DNA of 64,000 nucleotides from Dolomedes plantarius (GCA_907164885.2 OU015490.1:214751885-214815884); one strand, 5' to 3'; counted from the first letter of the stretch, positions 1 through 14,055 are shown. A program made the numbers and translations. The notes: generated by a model from the letters alone, not told the origin.

Positions 1-480
1 TCGATCCCCCTCACATGTTTCTCTATAATATACAACTTACAACATAATTATAATACGATTATTTGCACATAAAAGACTTAAAGATAAGAATTTGACTCAG
101 GATATGGACAAAAAATTAGAAAAAGTGGTTCGTTAGGTTTATGTTTTATTATTTTTGTGATATTTTATTTTTTAATTTCACAAACTTAAATAAGATTTCA
201 GAAACACAGATTGTAATTGATTTCAATTAATGAGGTGATTTTGCTTAATATACTGATACAATGTCTTTAATGTTTGGCCTGAAATAGTTGATAATCGTAT
301 AATCACAATAGCTAACATAACGAATATAAATATATATTTTACTAAACAATTTTACTGACTTATATGTAATTATAATAAAATTTCATTCAACTTTAGATGG
401 GTGGTTCACTCCGACCTATGCAAATCTGAATTTATACATATTAAAACGGATATTATTATCTAATAATTACATTAAAAAAA
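1..480. other. AT-rich sequence, no gene seen
   Basis: AT-rich DNA without a recognisable coding region, RNA gene or repeat boundary. The first bases (TCGATCCCCCTC) resemble the GACCCCC motif of the hAT-like end that follows, so an element may begin outside the window. Confidence 0.5.
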
Positions 481-489
481 TATAAATTA

Positions 490-615
490 AATTTTAAATA
501 GAAAAATTTATCATCGACCCCCAATAGACCGATGGGATACTATAGACCACTTTTAAACTTCCATCGACCCCTTGGGGGTCGATTTTCCAGGAACCCCGTT
601 GGGAATAACTGACTT
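490..615 (-). mobile_element. hAT-like element end (remnant)
   Basis: On the minus strand the segment reads as a terminal TTCCCAACGGGGTTCC followed by GACCCCCAAGGGG and a second GACCCCC motif. This resembles the CAGGGGTTCCCAA-type ends of hAT elements, and a related end occurs at 37,320-37,407. No transposase or matching opposite end is seen, so it is a fragment or MITE end. Confidence 0.4.
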
Positions 616-701
616 AAACCATTGTTTTTTCTATTCAACCATAAATATTTTTTGCATTTTATTGTGTATAGCATATGCTCCAATATTTATTATTACAAAT
701 T

Positions 702-738
702 TAACCCACTTAAGTAAACTTAACCCACTTAAGTAAAC
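702..738. repeat. 19-bp tandem duplication
   Basis: The motif TTAACCCACTTAAGTAAAC occurs twice in direct succession. The rest of 616-1,500 is AT-rich and shows nothing else that I can support. Confidence 0.6.
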
Positions 739-1501
739 CCATTTTGTCTTATATTGCTCAATTTTTCTATGTAGAGAGAGAAACAAATTATCAATTTCTT
801 GAACAATGAAGCAATTTTTGATTTATCAGTAACACACATACTGTAATGTGAGATACAGTGTGTTGTTTCATTGTTATGAATCTGTGTAAAAAAACAGTAA
901 GGACGATCCATAACAAACATAAATTGTAACTATTACACATGAAAACTAATGCATATTGAAACGTCTTTCGGTAAAGAACAGCGAATTTTTTAAAGAAACT
1001 TTGAACTCTATAGTGTAGTCACAAAATATCTTAAATTAAGGAATAACTTAACAAATTCACAACGCGGTACAACATACTAGGATGTTTAATATAAAGAGTA
1101 CGATAGGGTCGCCATTCTGTGTAGGCCCAATGTGGTTACTACTACAAATTTCATGATATGAATATATGACATGATTTTTCAGATATTATATTTTGACTAA
1201 TTATCAGAAACTTGTTATTTTAATATTGCGGTGTTAAATGTGAAATTGTTGGCACATTTCATTCTGGAGTGTACACATATTTTTATTTTTTTCCTTTATG
1301 CCATCTAGCGTAGCTTGCAAAGTATCTGTGCTCTTTATAGAAAACCTGGAAACAAAACTCCAAAGTGTCAAACCTCTGGAGCAAAAAAATTGCATAGTGA
1401 GGAACCGTATCATGTTATTCAAATTTTCCAAGTTTTCTACCAACATGATTTCTTGCGAAGACAGTCTTTATTTAACGGGAAAAAAGAAAACTTTAAAGCA
1501 A

Positions 1502-1853
1502 TTGCTGTTGTTGCTTATGCCCCTTGTCCGACATGTAACATCAGGTCAAGTGCCGAAGGCTATGGGCGAAGAAGGTGCGGCTCCGGTCTGTAATAGCACC
1601 GCAAGGGTCGGAGTCCGACTTGACTAAATGACGGGTCCCGTAATTTTGAACCGAGTCAAGTGAAGAGACCGCAACACTTGACCCAGCACCTCCAGAGGTA
1701 AATTTGAGAACTTGGAGGACATTGTAGCCACACCCTATTTTACGTGCCCCGGTCACCATTAGTGAACACGGCGGTAGATTTGCAGCGACGAGCATCGAAC
1801 CAGGGACGTTCAGATCACTGGCCCGCTGCTCTTGCCAATCGGGATACCGCACC
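1502..1853 (-). mobile_element. tRNA-derived SINE, family A copy 1
   Basis: On the minus strand there is a tRNA-like head with an A box (TGGCAAGAGCAG) and a B box (GGTTCGATGCT) about 30 bp apart. A GC-richer body and a (CAA)n-type tail (read as TTGTTGTTG on the plus strand near 1,505-1,514) follow. Body segments such as GGTCGGAGTCCGACTTG recur in the copies at 24.4-24.7 kb and 40.5-40.8 kb. The short open frames across it are not genes. Such SINEs are transcribed by Pol III and mobilised by a partner LINE. Confidence 0.75.
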
Positions 1854-1859
1854 TTTTTA

Positions 1860-2852
1860 AAGAAATTGTAAAAGATGTGGTAAAAACCCAATCTAATGAG
1901 GATTATTGAGGAATATTCATTTTTAAATCTCTAAAGAAATGAACAGGAGAAATAAATTATTCCCTACCCGTATGATTCATGTTTTTGTTTTGTTTATAAT
2001 TACCCGCTAAACTATATCTGATGTAAAATTAATAAAACTCCTAGTGAGATATATTTACTTTCTAGCAGAAATTAATGGTACAATACATTTCTATTAAATT
2101 CTTTTGTTGGAAAATTCTTGGAAGAAATTAAATGGTTTAGTTTAAGGATTGATAAATGATAATATGATAGATAAAAAACACTAAAGGGAAAATCGCATGC
2201 AAGGAAAAAAAAACATGTATTTCCTTGAAGCAAACATTTTTGGAAATAATGATGTCAAAAAGAAATAATGAACGTTATTTAAAAAAAAATAACCAAGAAG
2301 AATACATCTGGTTATAGCAAAAAAGTAAAATGATAATATCATTGCAGGTAATTTCGTTTCATCTCAATACAGTAAGTTTTCTTTCTTAATTCTGACTTAT
2401 AAACCCTAGTGATAGGCTTACATTTTTCTTAAAGCAAATGGGAATAAAAAATTTCTCTGACTACATTTTTTTTACTATCATTTTGAAGAAAGTTTAAAGA
2501 ATTCTTAAATATAAATGGAAACGATTTCGTTTTCTCAGTAAATAATGAGGATGAACTATTTTTGTTTTAACAAAATGAAATAATAAGAGATAATGAATGA
2601 AAACTACAGGGTTTTGGATTATAAAGTTGGATAAAAAATTTTGGGTTTAGGATATTAAATTCAAATGTTATGTACGATGGAAAAGAAAACTTAAGTATAA
2701 TTTTTTAATATAACTTTTTTTTAAATCAGAAGTATATTTATATACATTTTATTTGCAGATAAAACATATTTAATAAAGAAAAAAATGTGTTTAAAGTTAG
2801 CCTTCAATTCAGTAATTAGTTTTTATATGATTTCTTTCCTTCAGTTTGATTG

Positions 2853-2854
<2 letters not shown>
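1860..2854. other. AT-rich sequence, no gene seen
   Basis: Very AT-rich, with homopolymer A and T runs. I find no coding signal or repeat structure here. Confidence 0.5.
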
Positions 2855-2913
<59 letters not shown>

Positions 2914-2925
2914 TTATTTATTTAT
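2855..2925. repeat. (TA)n / (TTTA)n microsatellite
   Basis: An uninterrupted TA dinucleotide run of about 54 bp grades into a short TTTA array. Confidence 0.95.
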
Positions 2926-2929
2926 AGAT

Positions 2930-4830
2930 ATATACACACACGAATTTTAAGATTTGTAACATGTGTCGGTAGTGTTATGCATTTTGAATCTGAAGATATT
3001 TCTTTAGGCATTGAAAAGAAAATCCCACACTACTGAAAAAGATTTTCAAATGGAAAAAGTAATAGATTTCTAATTAATCAATTACATGAGCTTATAAACT
3101 AGTGTGCATTTACTAGTTTTGTTCACTGTGAAATGGAATGAAAAAAAAATAAATCTTAGAAAATTTTAAAAGCTATGATTAATTTCTTTTAGAGAACTTT
3201 TTTTTCTTTAAATCCAGGTTTTAGTGTCTGAATGAAAAAAAAGAAAAAAAATACGGACTTTTTTACTATAATTAATGTTTTATTAAAATTCCCTTCCAAC
3301 CTATATATATCCGTTTTTTTCGATAAAGTCATTTTTTTCAAAATTTAAATTACTTTTACTAGAATTTTTTTATAGTTTAATATTCATAAATCCTTTATTT
3401 TTCTCATTTTTTCTTCTTCATTTTTATCTCTTAATAATTCAGACAATTTTGCATTATTTTAGACTATATTCTCTGTTGATGAAACAAAAAATTCGTATAC
3501 TTATATAAACTGTTAATACAATTTTCTCTCATTTTTATTACTTCAGTTTTCAAATTAAACTTAGAAATATTTCTAATTCCTAATTTCATTTTCTCTTTTT
3601 TTAAGAAAGGTCTAAAAAATCTGTCATATTTTTCACTAATTGAAACAGAAATATATGAGAACTCTAGTTGATATGTTTTCACATTCGAAATTGAATATCC
3701 GTAATTTTGTCATATGTGTAATCAAAATTATTTTATTTATCTATTTGAGAAAAGATATACACATGATCCGATAGGAAATAATTCTTTTTTCAGGATTCAG
3801 AGGCACTAAATAGCTAAACTAATCAATTTTTAAAATACTTTATTCTCAAGGATTATAAAGTAAAGTGATTTTCAGTAAATTTGACATCATTTGAGAAATT
3901 AAAAATTCAGAAACTACATTGTCTAACCCAGTGAAACTAACGAGGCTTATTGATGAGTTATTTTATATTTATTAACAAAGATATGAATGAGAAATACAAA
4001 TGCATGTGAATTCCATGAACAATTTTACAAATCTTCAACATGCGTGTCATTTGTTATACGTAGGGACGGTATTCAATTTCCAGCCAAACGTAATATAGTA
4101 TATCATTAGCTACAGTTACCAAATCGGTAATGATTCTATGTCGAGTTTCTGTACATTTGAAGGAAGCAGGGTTACATAAACCAGGCCTTTTACATACCCC
4201 CCAGAGAAAACAATTACAAAGTGTCTGATATGGTGAACGTGACTGCTATTTCAAAAATGAAAAATAAAAGGAAATGTTATGTAAAATATCGAAATAATAT
4301 GACATGTTTCTACTCATAATATAAATATATAAGGACATTTGAATGTACATTAGCAAAGTTATTAGATCACGATATGTCAAATTTTTTTAAACATCCTTCA
4401 CTTTCACGCACATTTAAAATTTATCTATGTTTAATACATTCTTATCATTTTAATTTAAAATGTCATGCTTTTGAATTTACTCGTTAATATATGCACAGTA
4501 ACATATCATATATTAAATCACGTGTTGTAAATCATAAAAAAATGGTTTGGTTAAGAGGAAAGCATTAAAAAACACAGATTAGCAAAGAATCATAATATTT
4601 TCACAAAAATTTAGCATGCATCCATGTTTAATACATATATATTTTATTTTTAAATGTCATGCTTTCAAATTAATTCTTTAATATCTTAACAGAAACCTAC
4701 TGTATATTAATTACAGGCTGTAAATCATAAGAAAAGGTTTTTTTAATAAAACGCGTTAAATAATAAATATTAGCAAATAATCAAAATGCATTCATTAAAA
4801 TTAAAACTGTAATCAAATATATGCATATAT
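2930..4830. other. AT-rich sequence, no gene seen
   Basis: No supported gene, RNA or element boundary. Short ORFs here run through AT-rich DNA and have no recognisable protein similarity. Confidence 0.5.
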
Positions 4831-4837
4831 ATATATA

Positions 4838-6246
4838 CACTCATGGACAAAAAAATTAGCGCACGAAGAAATAATTGCGGGATCGAAACGAAACTTGCAA
4901 TGGAGGTACATGTCGGGGAGATATGCAAATGATTAGAAATGCAGCGTGATTGCGCATTACGTATAGCCGGTAGAGGGCGTTGAACATCGTACTCTGTGGA
5001 GTATACAACAGGTAACCAAAGCTTGTTTGAGTGTGCTGAATCATTTACAAAGGAAGAGCTGAGACAGACATGCCATTACGCCGTGTTCGAAGACAATATA
5101 AGCAGTTGTCGCAGTTTGAAAGGGGGAGAATCGTCGGGATGATGGAAGCTGGGTGGTCAGCTAGGCGAGTAGCTCGTCAATTAGGCCGCTCTGATTGTAT
5201 TGTGAGGAGGTGTTGGGACCAGTGGACCCGAGAGATATCATGTGCACGAAGACCAGGCTCAGGACGCCCTCGACCAGTCGTCGAGAAGACCGCCACATCA
5301 TAAGAAATGCACGCGTACAGCCAACTGCTTCATCGGCCGCCATCCAGGCACAGGTAGCACCTTCAATAGGGACCTCTGTGTCTTCTCGAACCATACGAAG
5401 GCGCCTGGCTGAAGGACAGTTGGTATCGCGGCGCCCAATGTGTGTGCTGCCCTTGACGCCCACCCATCGACGCCTCCGTTTGGAGTTTTGCCGCGCACGA
5501 GGAAACTGGACTGCAGCGGAATGGAACCAGGTCGTCTTTAGCGACGAATCCAGATTCAATCTCGGCAGTGATGACAATCGTGTTCGTGTGTGGAGAGCCC
5601 GTGGTGAACGCTTCAATCCTGCCTTTGCTGTACAGCGACACATCGCTCCCACAGCTGGTGTGATGGTATGGGGTGCCATTGCCTACAATACACGGTCACC
5701 CCTAGTATTGTTCCGTGGCACCGTGACAGCCCAGCGGTATGTTCATGAAACCCTGCAACCACATGTCTTGCCACTCATGCAACGGCTCCCAGGAGCCATT
5801 TTTCAACAAGACAATGCTCGGTCTCATACGGCAAGGGTGTCACAAGACTGTCTCCGCACTGTTACTACCCTTCCATGGCCTGCCCGATCCCCAGATTTGT
5901 CTCCAATCGAGCATATCTGGGATCATTTGGGACGACGAGTTGGCCATCCCACGAGTTTGAACGAACTAGAGGCAAGGTTACAGGAAATATGGAACGAAAT
6001 GTCTCAAGATATCATACAGAACTTGTATGACTCAATGCCCGATCGTATCGCATCGTGCATTCGCGCTAGAGGGTGTCCAACGGAGTATTAACTCCTCCGT
6101 TCTTTTGCCTTTTTCTCTGAAATAATTTATCCTTTTTCTTTGATTTTCTTATCATTTACTGACATCAAAGTAGTCATTACGTATGTAAAATTTCGTTTCA
6201 TTTTGACGACTCCTTCTTGGTGCGCTAATTTTTTTGTCCATGAGTG
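4838..6246 (+). mobile_element. Tc1-like DNA transposon, copy 1 (near full length)
   Basis: A 1,409-bp element bounded by perfect 27-bp terminal inverted repeats beginning CACTCATGGACAAAAAAA. It is flanked by TA at 4,836-4,837 and 6,247-6,248, the expected target duplication. Weaker similarity between the ends continues inward for a further ~40 bp. It encloses one transposase gene on the plus strand and is GC-richer than its surroundings. A second, internally deleted copy with the same ends lies in opposite orientation at 32,466-33,607. Confidence 0.92.
5070..6091 (+). pseudogene. Tc1-like transposase, frameshifted (DD32E spacing)
   Basis: Cut-and-paste transposase of the Tc1/mariner superfamily. 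The N-terminal paired HTH region (MPLRRVRRQYKQLSQFERGR, then the GRPR linker) is read in one frame from 5,070 to about 5,275. The catalytic domain continues in another frame to the stop at 6,089-6,091. Comparison with the second copy, which keeps CAGACC at this point, shows a 4-bp deletion after CGCCCTCGA near 5,272. Catalytic residues are visible: D in VFSDESRF, D in FQQDNARSH and E in SPIEHIWD. By my count 32 residues separate the second D and the E, two fewer than the usual 34. A GVMVWGAI motif is also present. Apart from the frameshift the gene looks intact. Confidence 0.9.
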
Positions 6247-6539
6247 TACATCCGTGTTTAGCCTTTTACACGCCGTACTATGATTGAACGATAACACAAG
6301 CTATTTATTGATAAACACAATATTACAACTCAAATATAAGAACTATCAGTAAGTTTAAAAAATATGCTGTATATTAGATTCAAATTAAAATCTCGATTTT
6401 TGTGCATACTTTTTTAATAGTTGTAAGTAGATTTCTAAAAGTTTTTTGAGAAATAACACAGGTTACCAGATCCGAAAATAGCATTCTCCTGCTTAAGCAA
6501 CATCATTATGCGATGAGTTGCATTTATTAATTACTGTCG

Positions 6540-7750
6540 CGTTGTGTTCCATATCTTTACTTTGGAACATTTTTACACAATTTTTCTTTCCTTTGTTGAA
6601 TGCTGCAGAAGTAGTATCGTATCCATTGGACGCATGGAGAAAAAGGATACTTTGATATGTCCTGATGATTGCATTTTACTTGACGAATGTATTTTTTTCA
6701 TTGCTTTCCCTTTGCATGGTTTGACAAGGAAAATGTATTTTCTGTAGGAGTGAAATCTGTTAATAGAACCAGGTGGTCAACATCTTCATCGATGATTATA
6801 ACGATGTTGATACCGGAACATGCTTCATTGATTGCAGTATTTACAATGAGAATGTCATCATTACATTGTCGAAATCGAATCCCACTGTTTTCCAGCTCAG
6901 CTGAAAGCATGCTGATCAATTTGCTCTTGTTGTTTTCATTTGAAAGGAACTGTTATTGTTGAACAGTAACTCACATGTTTCCATCAAAACTTATGTCTAC
7001 AGATTCTATCACAATAGACTGTAGAGTTTCTTCCATTTTTTGTACTGTTATTGGTGTTGGATTAGCCATTAAAAACGGCTATACAGCTGGTTCCATAATG
7101 CTTTTTTTATATAGTTAACTTAATTTGGGCAAACATTCGAAAAATTTAATTGTGTTCTTCATTTGACAGTGTAGGAGAAAACCCCTGTCCACAATGTTGT
7201 CGCAGTTCAGGAGGTTAAGGTCTTTGTTTGGAACTTCAAAAACGTCTTACCTTGCCAATGTTGTTGTCTCTCGCATGCCAGCTTCATTAAACAGAGCAAA
7301 CGTAAAAGGAGCTAACTCGTATTCTAAATAAAATGCTAGTCGTTTCTTCGTCGGTTTGTTTAACAATCTCTATCTTCTGGGAAAGATACAACGGGTTTAC
7401 TAATGTATTGAAACCGTTTACTTTCACCGTACAATTGACGGTGATCAAGCTTTCATAAGCTTTATCATTTCAAAGTACTGAACCTAGAGGGATTCAGTTG
7501 GGTCATTCTCTTTCAACTGCTTCAGAGTCTTCCTCATTTTAATCTCGATACCTCGTATATGAGTATGTCCGTGTATGGATTCTAGTGATAGTAGTTTTGT
7601 AGCAAAAGCTCTAAACAACTCATGGAGATTATTGCTTTTGAAATCAGATATATCACTGGAGTTAAAATTTATTTTTGCTAAAGCTGTTTGGGTAAATAAA
7701 TAAGCTAGGATTTTTCTAGCGTATTCATGGCCAGACAACGTTTTTTTCTA
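6540..7750 (-). pseudogene. Decayed gene of an unclassified mobile-element-associated family
   Basis: Read on the minus strand, fragments in several frames line up in order like one degraded protein. First come SGHEYARKI and IRGIEIKMRKTLKQL (7,484-7,738), then VQYFEMIKL, then a YLEYELAPF..ALFNEAGMR segment near 7,300, then a GFLLH segment near 7,170. Next are a block with DDILIVNTAI and IIDEDVDHLVLLT (6,698-6,919) and a degraded 'DTILLLQHSTKE' segment near 6,610. I recall intact relatives as long uncharacterised arthropod and cnidarian proteins with a conserved 'VGEDVDLLVLLT' block, possibly nuclease-like (PIN/FEN-type); that assignment is from memory. Numerous stops and frameshifts make it non-functional. 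Its element boundaries are not visible. Confidence 0.5.
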
Positions 7751-7965
7751 CTGACGTAGTTGCATACATCAAATTTAGTATTTATTTTTACCCAATTCCA
7801 GCCATTATGTACCCAATGCAGCCTAAGTATGACATAAACAGACAGAATCCACCAAGCCTCCCAATACAACCTGATAACAATGTATTGGTTGTTGCTGCAA
7901 CTTTATCTCGAGCTTTTATATGCAGAGGTTTGACACACGTGATTATGCAAGACTTTTGGGGCACA

Positions 7966-8014
7966 TGCGCGGGTCATCCCATGCGACGGTCATGCGACGG
8001 GGATGACCCGCGCA
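7966..8014. repeat. GC-rich 15-bp hairpin
   Basis: Perfect inverted arms (core GCGCGGGTCATCCC at 7,967-7,980 and its complement at 8,000-8,013, plus one more T:A pair) enclose a 19-nt loop containing two copies of ATGCGACGG. It is strikingly GC-rich for its surroundings. Confidence 0.85.
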
Positions 8015-8078
8015 CCCGAGTCCTACGCGTGATTATTCGCTATTTTCAAAGTCAATTATCTTTGTTCGTGTTAGACTT

Positions 8079-8341
8079 ATAAAAAAATTAAGTAATGTTT
8101 TTGTTCACAATTTAATGCTCTTCAATTTTTGCATTTAATTTTTTTTACATAAAATCAATATTTCTGGAGTTACTTGCAAAAAACCACAAAAGTGTAGACA
8201 TTTTTCAAGATGGCGGCGAAAGCTCAAGTCTGATCGGTGGGGACTTTTAGTATGTTCAACAGTATGTACAAACAAACATCTCCACCAATTTTGAAAACTT
8301 TCATATTTTTTTAGCCATAAAACCTATTTTGACTGGGCTAT
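8079..8341 (+). repeat. Long direct repeat, left copy
   Basis: About 263 bp starting near AAAAAATTAAGTAATG and ending near TTTTGACTGGG. It is repeated with about 90% identity at 8,678-8,946. It contains the segment AAGATGGCGGCGAAAGCTC. The two copies flank a 335-bp segment that also exists at 60.3 kb. Confidence 0.85.
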
Positions 8342-8676
8342 GTATATGATTTTTTTTACAACAGGTTCAACTCTTATATCAGTACAATTCGAAAGAGTAC
8401 TTGTTTGACCATTCTGTGGAAATACTTTTTGGCGGTTATAAAATAGTGAAGAAAACCAATTTTATTATAAAAGAGCAAGATATTCGTTTATGAGTGTTTC
8501 ACATAACAATATAGTTCATAGAAAGGAATTTTTTATATTTTAAAACGGGATAGAAAAACCAGTACAAAAGAAAAAAAATGCGCTGACGGAACTGTTTTTT
8601 TGAATGGAGATACTAAGATTTTTTATTCAAATATCGTGTTAACGTTTGAAAACAAACTCTACATAGCTTAGAATTT
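8342..8676 (+). repeat. Dispersed 335-bp repeat, copy 1
   Basis: Begins near TATGTATATGATTTTTTTTAC and ends at CTCTACATAGCTTAGA. The reverse complement is present at 60,342-60,672 with high identity over its whole length, so this is a dispersed repeat. I see no coding potential and no classical terminal inverted repeat. Confidence 0.85.
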
Positions 8677-8677
8677 T

Positions 8678-8946
8678 TTAAAAAATTAAGTAATGCTTTT
8701 GTTCATAATTTAATGCTCTTCAATTTTTCCATTTAATTTTTTTTACATAAGATCAATATTTCTGGAGTTACTTGTAAAAAACCACAAAAGTGTAGACATT
8801 TTTCAAGATGGCGGCGAAAGCTCAAGTCTGATCGGTGGGGACTTTTAGTATGTTCATTATCATGCTCAAACAAACATCTCCACGAATTTTCAAAACGTTC
8901 ATATTTTTTTTAGCCATTCGTCAAAATCGGGTCTCTTTTGACTGGG
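8678..8946 (+). repeat. Long direct repeat, right copy
   Basis: Partner of 8,079-8,341. The main differences are a few substitutions and an insertion (TCGTCAAAATCGGGTCTC region) close to its right end. Confidence 0.85.
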
Positions 8947-9179
8947 GTAAGAGATGATTTTCGGTTTCATGCGAAGCAATCAGTAAGTTAATCCTCTCCA
9001 CATATTGAGATGTAATAGTTCTGCTGTTGTACCTTTGTGCAATGTTTATGCAATCGATAGTAGATCAAATTTATAAACATCTTTCGTCGACACTTACTAA
9101 AAGCTCTCGTATTCGAAATTGTTTTATCAATATCTCTATGCATTGTAATCATAAGAACTTTATCATGTTCAAAAACTAA

Positions 9180-9427
9180 CCTTTACACGCCAATGTTCCA
9201 TTTCTGGAACAGGCACATTTTTTAACTAATAGTTACAACAAAATTTAATCTTTTTTGTTATAACTTATGTTCTACCAACAAAAGTATCATTTTTGATTAC
9301 TCTCCCTTAATTATAAAAACATTTGCTTAACTCTGAATTTTATATAAATTTTGGAATTTTGTTCGGCGAAAGCTCAAGAAAAAGCCAATTCACGATTTTT
9401 TCTTCTGGAACATTGGCGTGTAAAAAG
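9180..9427. mobile_element. piggyBac-type MITE
   Basis: A 248-bp non-coding element. Ends read CCTTTACACGCCAATGTTCC on the left and, as the reverse complement of the right end, CTTTTTACACGCCAATGTTCC (minus its first base). It is flanked by TTAA on the right (9,428-9,431) and by CTAA, one mismatch from TTAA, on the left (9,176-9,179). TTAA duplication and CCTTT-type termini are characteristic of piggyBac. The AATGTTCC..GGAACA subterminal palindrome matches the ends of the larger piggyBac copy at 19.77 kb, suggesting mobilisation by a related transposase. Confidence 0.75.
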
Positions 9428-9431
9428 TTAA

Positions 9432-10515
9432 TACTTTTATATAATTTTATTTAAAAATGTCATGATTTTAAATTAATTTCTCAACATTTGAACTGAAACC
9501 TACCGTATATTGAATTGCGCGTTGCAAATTTTGAAAAAAGGATTTGTTAACGCTGAAAGTATTAAAGAATGATAATCACCAAAGAATCATAATTATTTTC
9601 CTGCAAATTTAAAATGTATTTATATTTCGTACATTTCTATAATTTTACTCAAAATTATCATGCTCTTAAATTATCTCTTTAATATCTGATCAGAAACCTA
9701 ATTTACATTTAGTTAAGCATAAAAAGAGTTTTGATCATGCAGGAAATAGTAAAGAATAATAAATTCATGGTTAAAGCTATATATCAGACAGATGAAACAA
9801 ACTTCAACGCCTAAAGTATACGTTCTTCCTGTTTGACAATATGAAATACACACTTAAAAAAAATAATGCGTCATTAATATTCTTTGCATATGATCAGTGA
9901 CTCAGAAACATAAATTTATTTTCAGAATACATAATCACATTCCTTATGCTTTGTAAAAATATCTTCAGCGATTCATGTTTATTTATTTATCATGAACACA
10001 GGGAGCAAAAAAAAAATCCAACGCTAATTGTAACTAATAAAATTTGTAGCATAATTTTTGTCATCAATACAATGGGTTATAAATTGCCTCGCATTTTATG
10101 GCTTCGAAATTCTATGCTGTCTCGGAATGAATTAATGCAGTCTGGGATAAAACAAAAGCCCAAAGCGGAGAGGCATGCAATAATATTATTTCCACCCTAA
10201 TGCACTTTGTTGGAATGCATTCCTCGACAATTCATTATGTTTAATGCGTTAGTATAAATACTCTTCTTATGTGAAGCATTTTATTCATATAGATTCCTCG
10301 ACTCAATAAAGGTAACGCATTAAAAGAGGTAAAAAGTCTTTTGTTTTCAGCGGAATTTTTGTTTTCAAAAATTAGAAAAGTAATACAAAGTTTAAAAGTC
10401 TTTTGTGTGTTCAAATAAAGGATTTTGGAATCAGGAATAAAAATATTGAGAGCATAATCAATATTCCATTCCATTTGTAAAAATTTTAAGCAATTTATCG
10501 GTAAATATTTCGGCA
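9432..10515. other. AT-rich sequence, no gene seen
   Basis: No supported feature. The 84-91-codon frames in this stretch have no recognisable similarity. Confidence 0.5.
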
Positions 10516-10518
10516 ATT

Positions 10519-10975
10519 TATAGGGTGTGGCAGAACGTTCCCCCGCATTTCAAATGGAAATAGAAAGAAAAGAAACAATTCAAAAAAAAATAATTATATT
10601 TTTGAAAAGAACTAAGAATATAGTTTTTTTTTCCAACTAGGATATGTAAATAACATCACTCAAGTGGCGCCCCCTATTTGAGATGCGCTGCCGAAGTCGT
10701 TCCCTAAAGTTTTCCAACACTATGTTGGTCATCTATGGATGGACGTCTGCAAATTTCTCACTATTAATACACGCGTGGACCCGATGCACATTTTTAGGAG
10801 TCCTGACCCACTTGTTCACACGTTTGAAACCTATCACAGGATTGTTTTTCGATCAGGAACGGCATGAGTTGCAGTGATCCCGAAGCGCGTCCTAAAATGC
10901 GCTGTGTGTCGCAGTTTCAGATTTAATGTTTTAACCCTTATGTCGGCTCATCTGTCTTTATACTGTTTCCCGGAC
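10519..10975 (-). pseudogene. Internally deleted mariner-like element with transposase N- and C-terminal pieces
   Basis: The plus-strand end AGGGTGTGGCAGAACGTTC resembles a terminal repeat and is related to the MITE ends at 48.7 kb. On the minus strand an HTH-region piece (FRTRFGI..., VPDRKTIL, about 10,910-10,840) is followed shortly by a C-terminal piece (LENFRERLRQRISNRGRHL, about 10,720-10,660). Family members normally carry some 250 residues of catalytic domain between these, so the centre has been deleted. No opposite terminus is seen beyond 10,975, so the element is also truncated at that side. Confidence 0.6.
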
Positions 10976-10989
10976 AGGTCTCACAGGCC

Positions 10990-13788
<2,799 letters not shown>

Positions 13789-14055
13789 TAGGGCCCAAGG
13801 TTACCTAAGTGCGTTAGACTTGTAACTGGGGTTGTTCGGTTCGAATACCAACTACGCCATAAAATAATTTTATGTCTAGACCGGATATAGACCAGTTAAA
13901 TCCGTAGATCGGAAACACATTATGTGAGCTCAGAGGATGGGAAAAGGTACGATCTCCCTAGATGTCGCCCCTGAGGATGCTCTGTCAAAACTGAGGTGGC
14001 ACCAGGGGTTATTGTTGGTTCACCTGTATGGTTCCCCTATTGAAAACAATCAACT
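13789..14055 (+). mobile_element. tRNA-derived SINE, family B
   Basis: A tRNA-like head (CTAAGTGCGTTAGACTTGTA, B box GGTTCGAATACC) is followed by a body with AGATGTCGCCCCTGAGG and GGTGGCACCAGGGG. The same body motifs recur at 16.1 kb and 26.2-26.4 kb. The right boundary is uncertain, and no (CAA)n tail is seen. Confidence 0.55.

Noticed and set aside
1298..1891. ORFs of 92-116 codons on both strands
   Set aside because: They overlap the SINE and its flank; there is no protein-like pattern.
5161..5679. 172-codon minus-strand ORF (and its counterpart at 32,775-33,284 plus)
   Set aside because: Antisense shadow of the Tc1 transposase.
8079..8946. Complete small LTR element
   Set aside because: The flanking repeats lack TG..CA ends, a primer-binding site and a target duplication, so only a direct-repeat call is supported.
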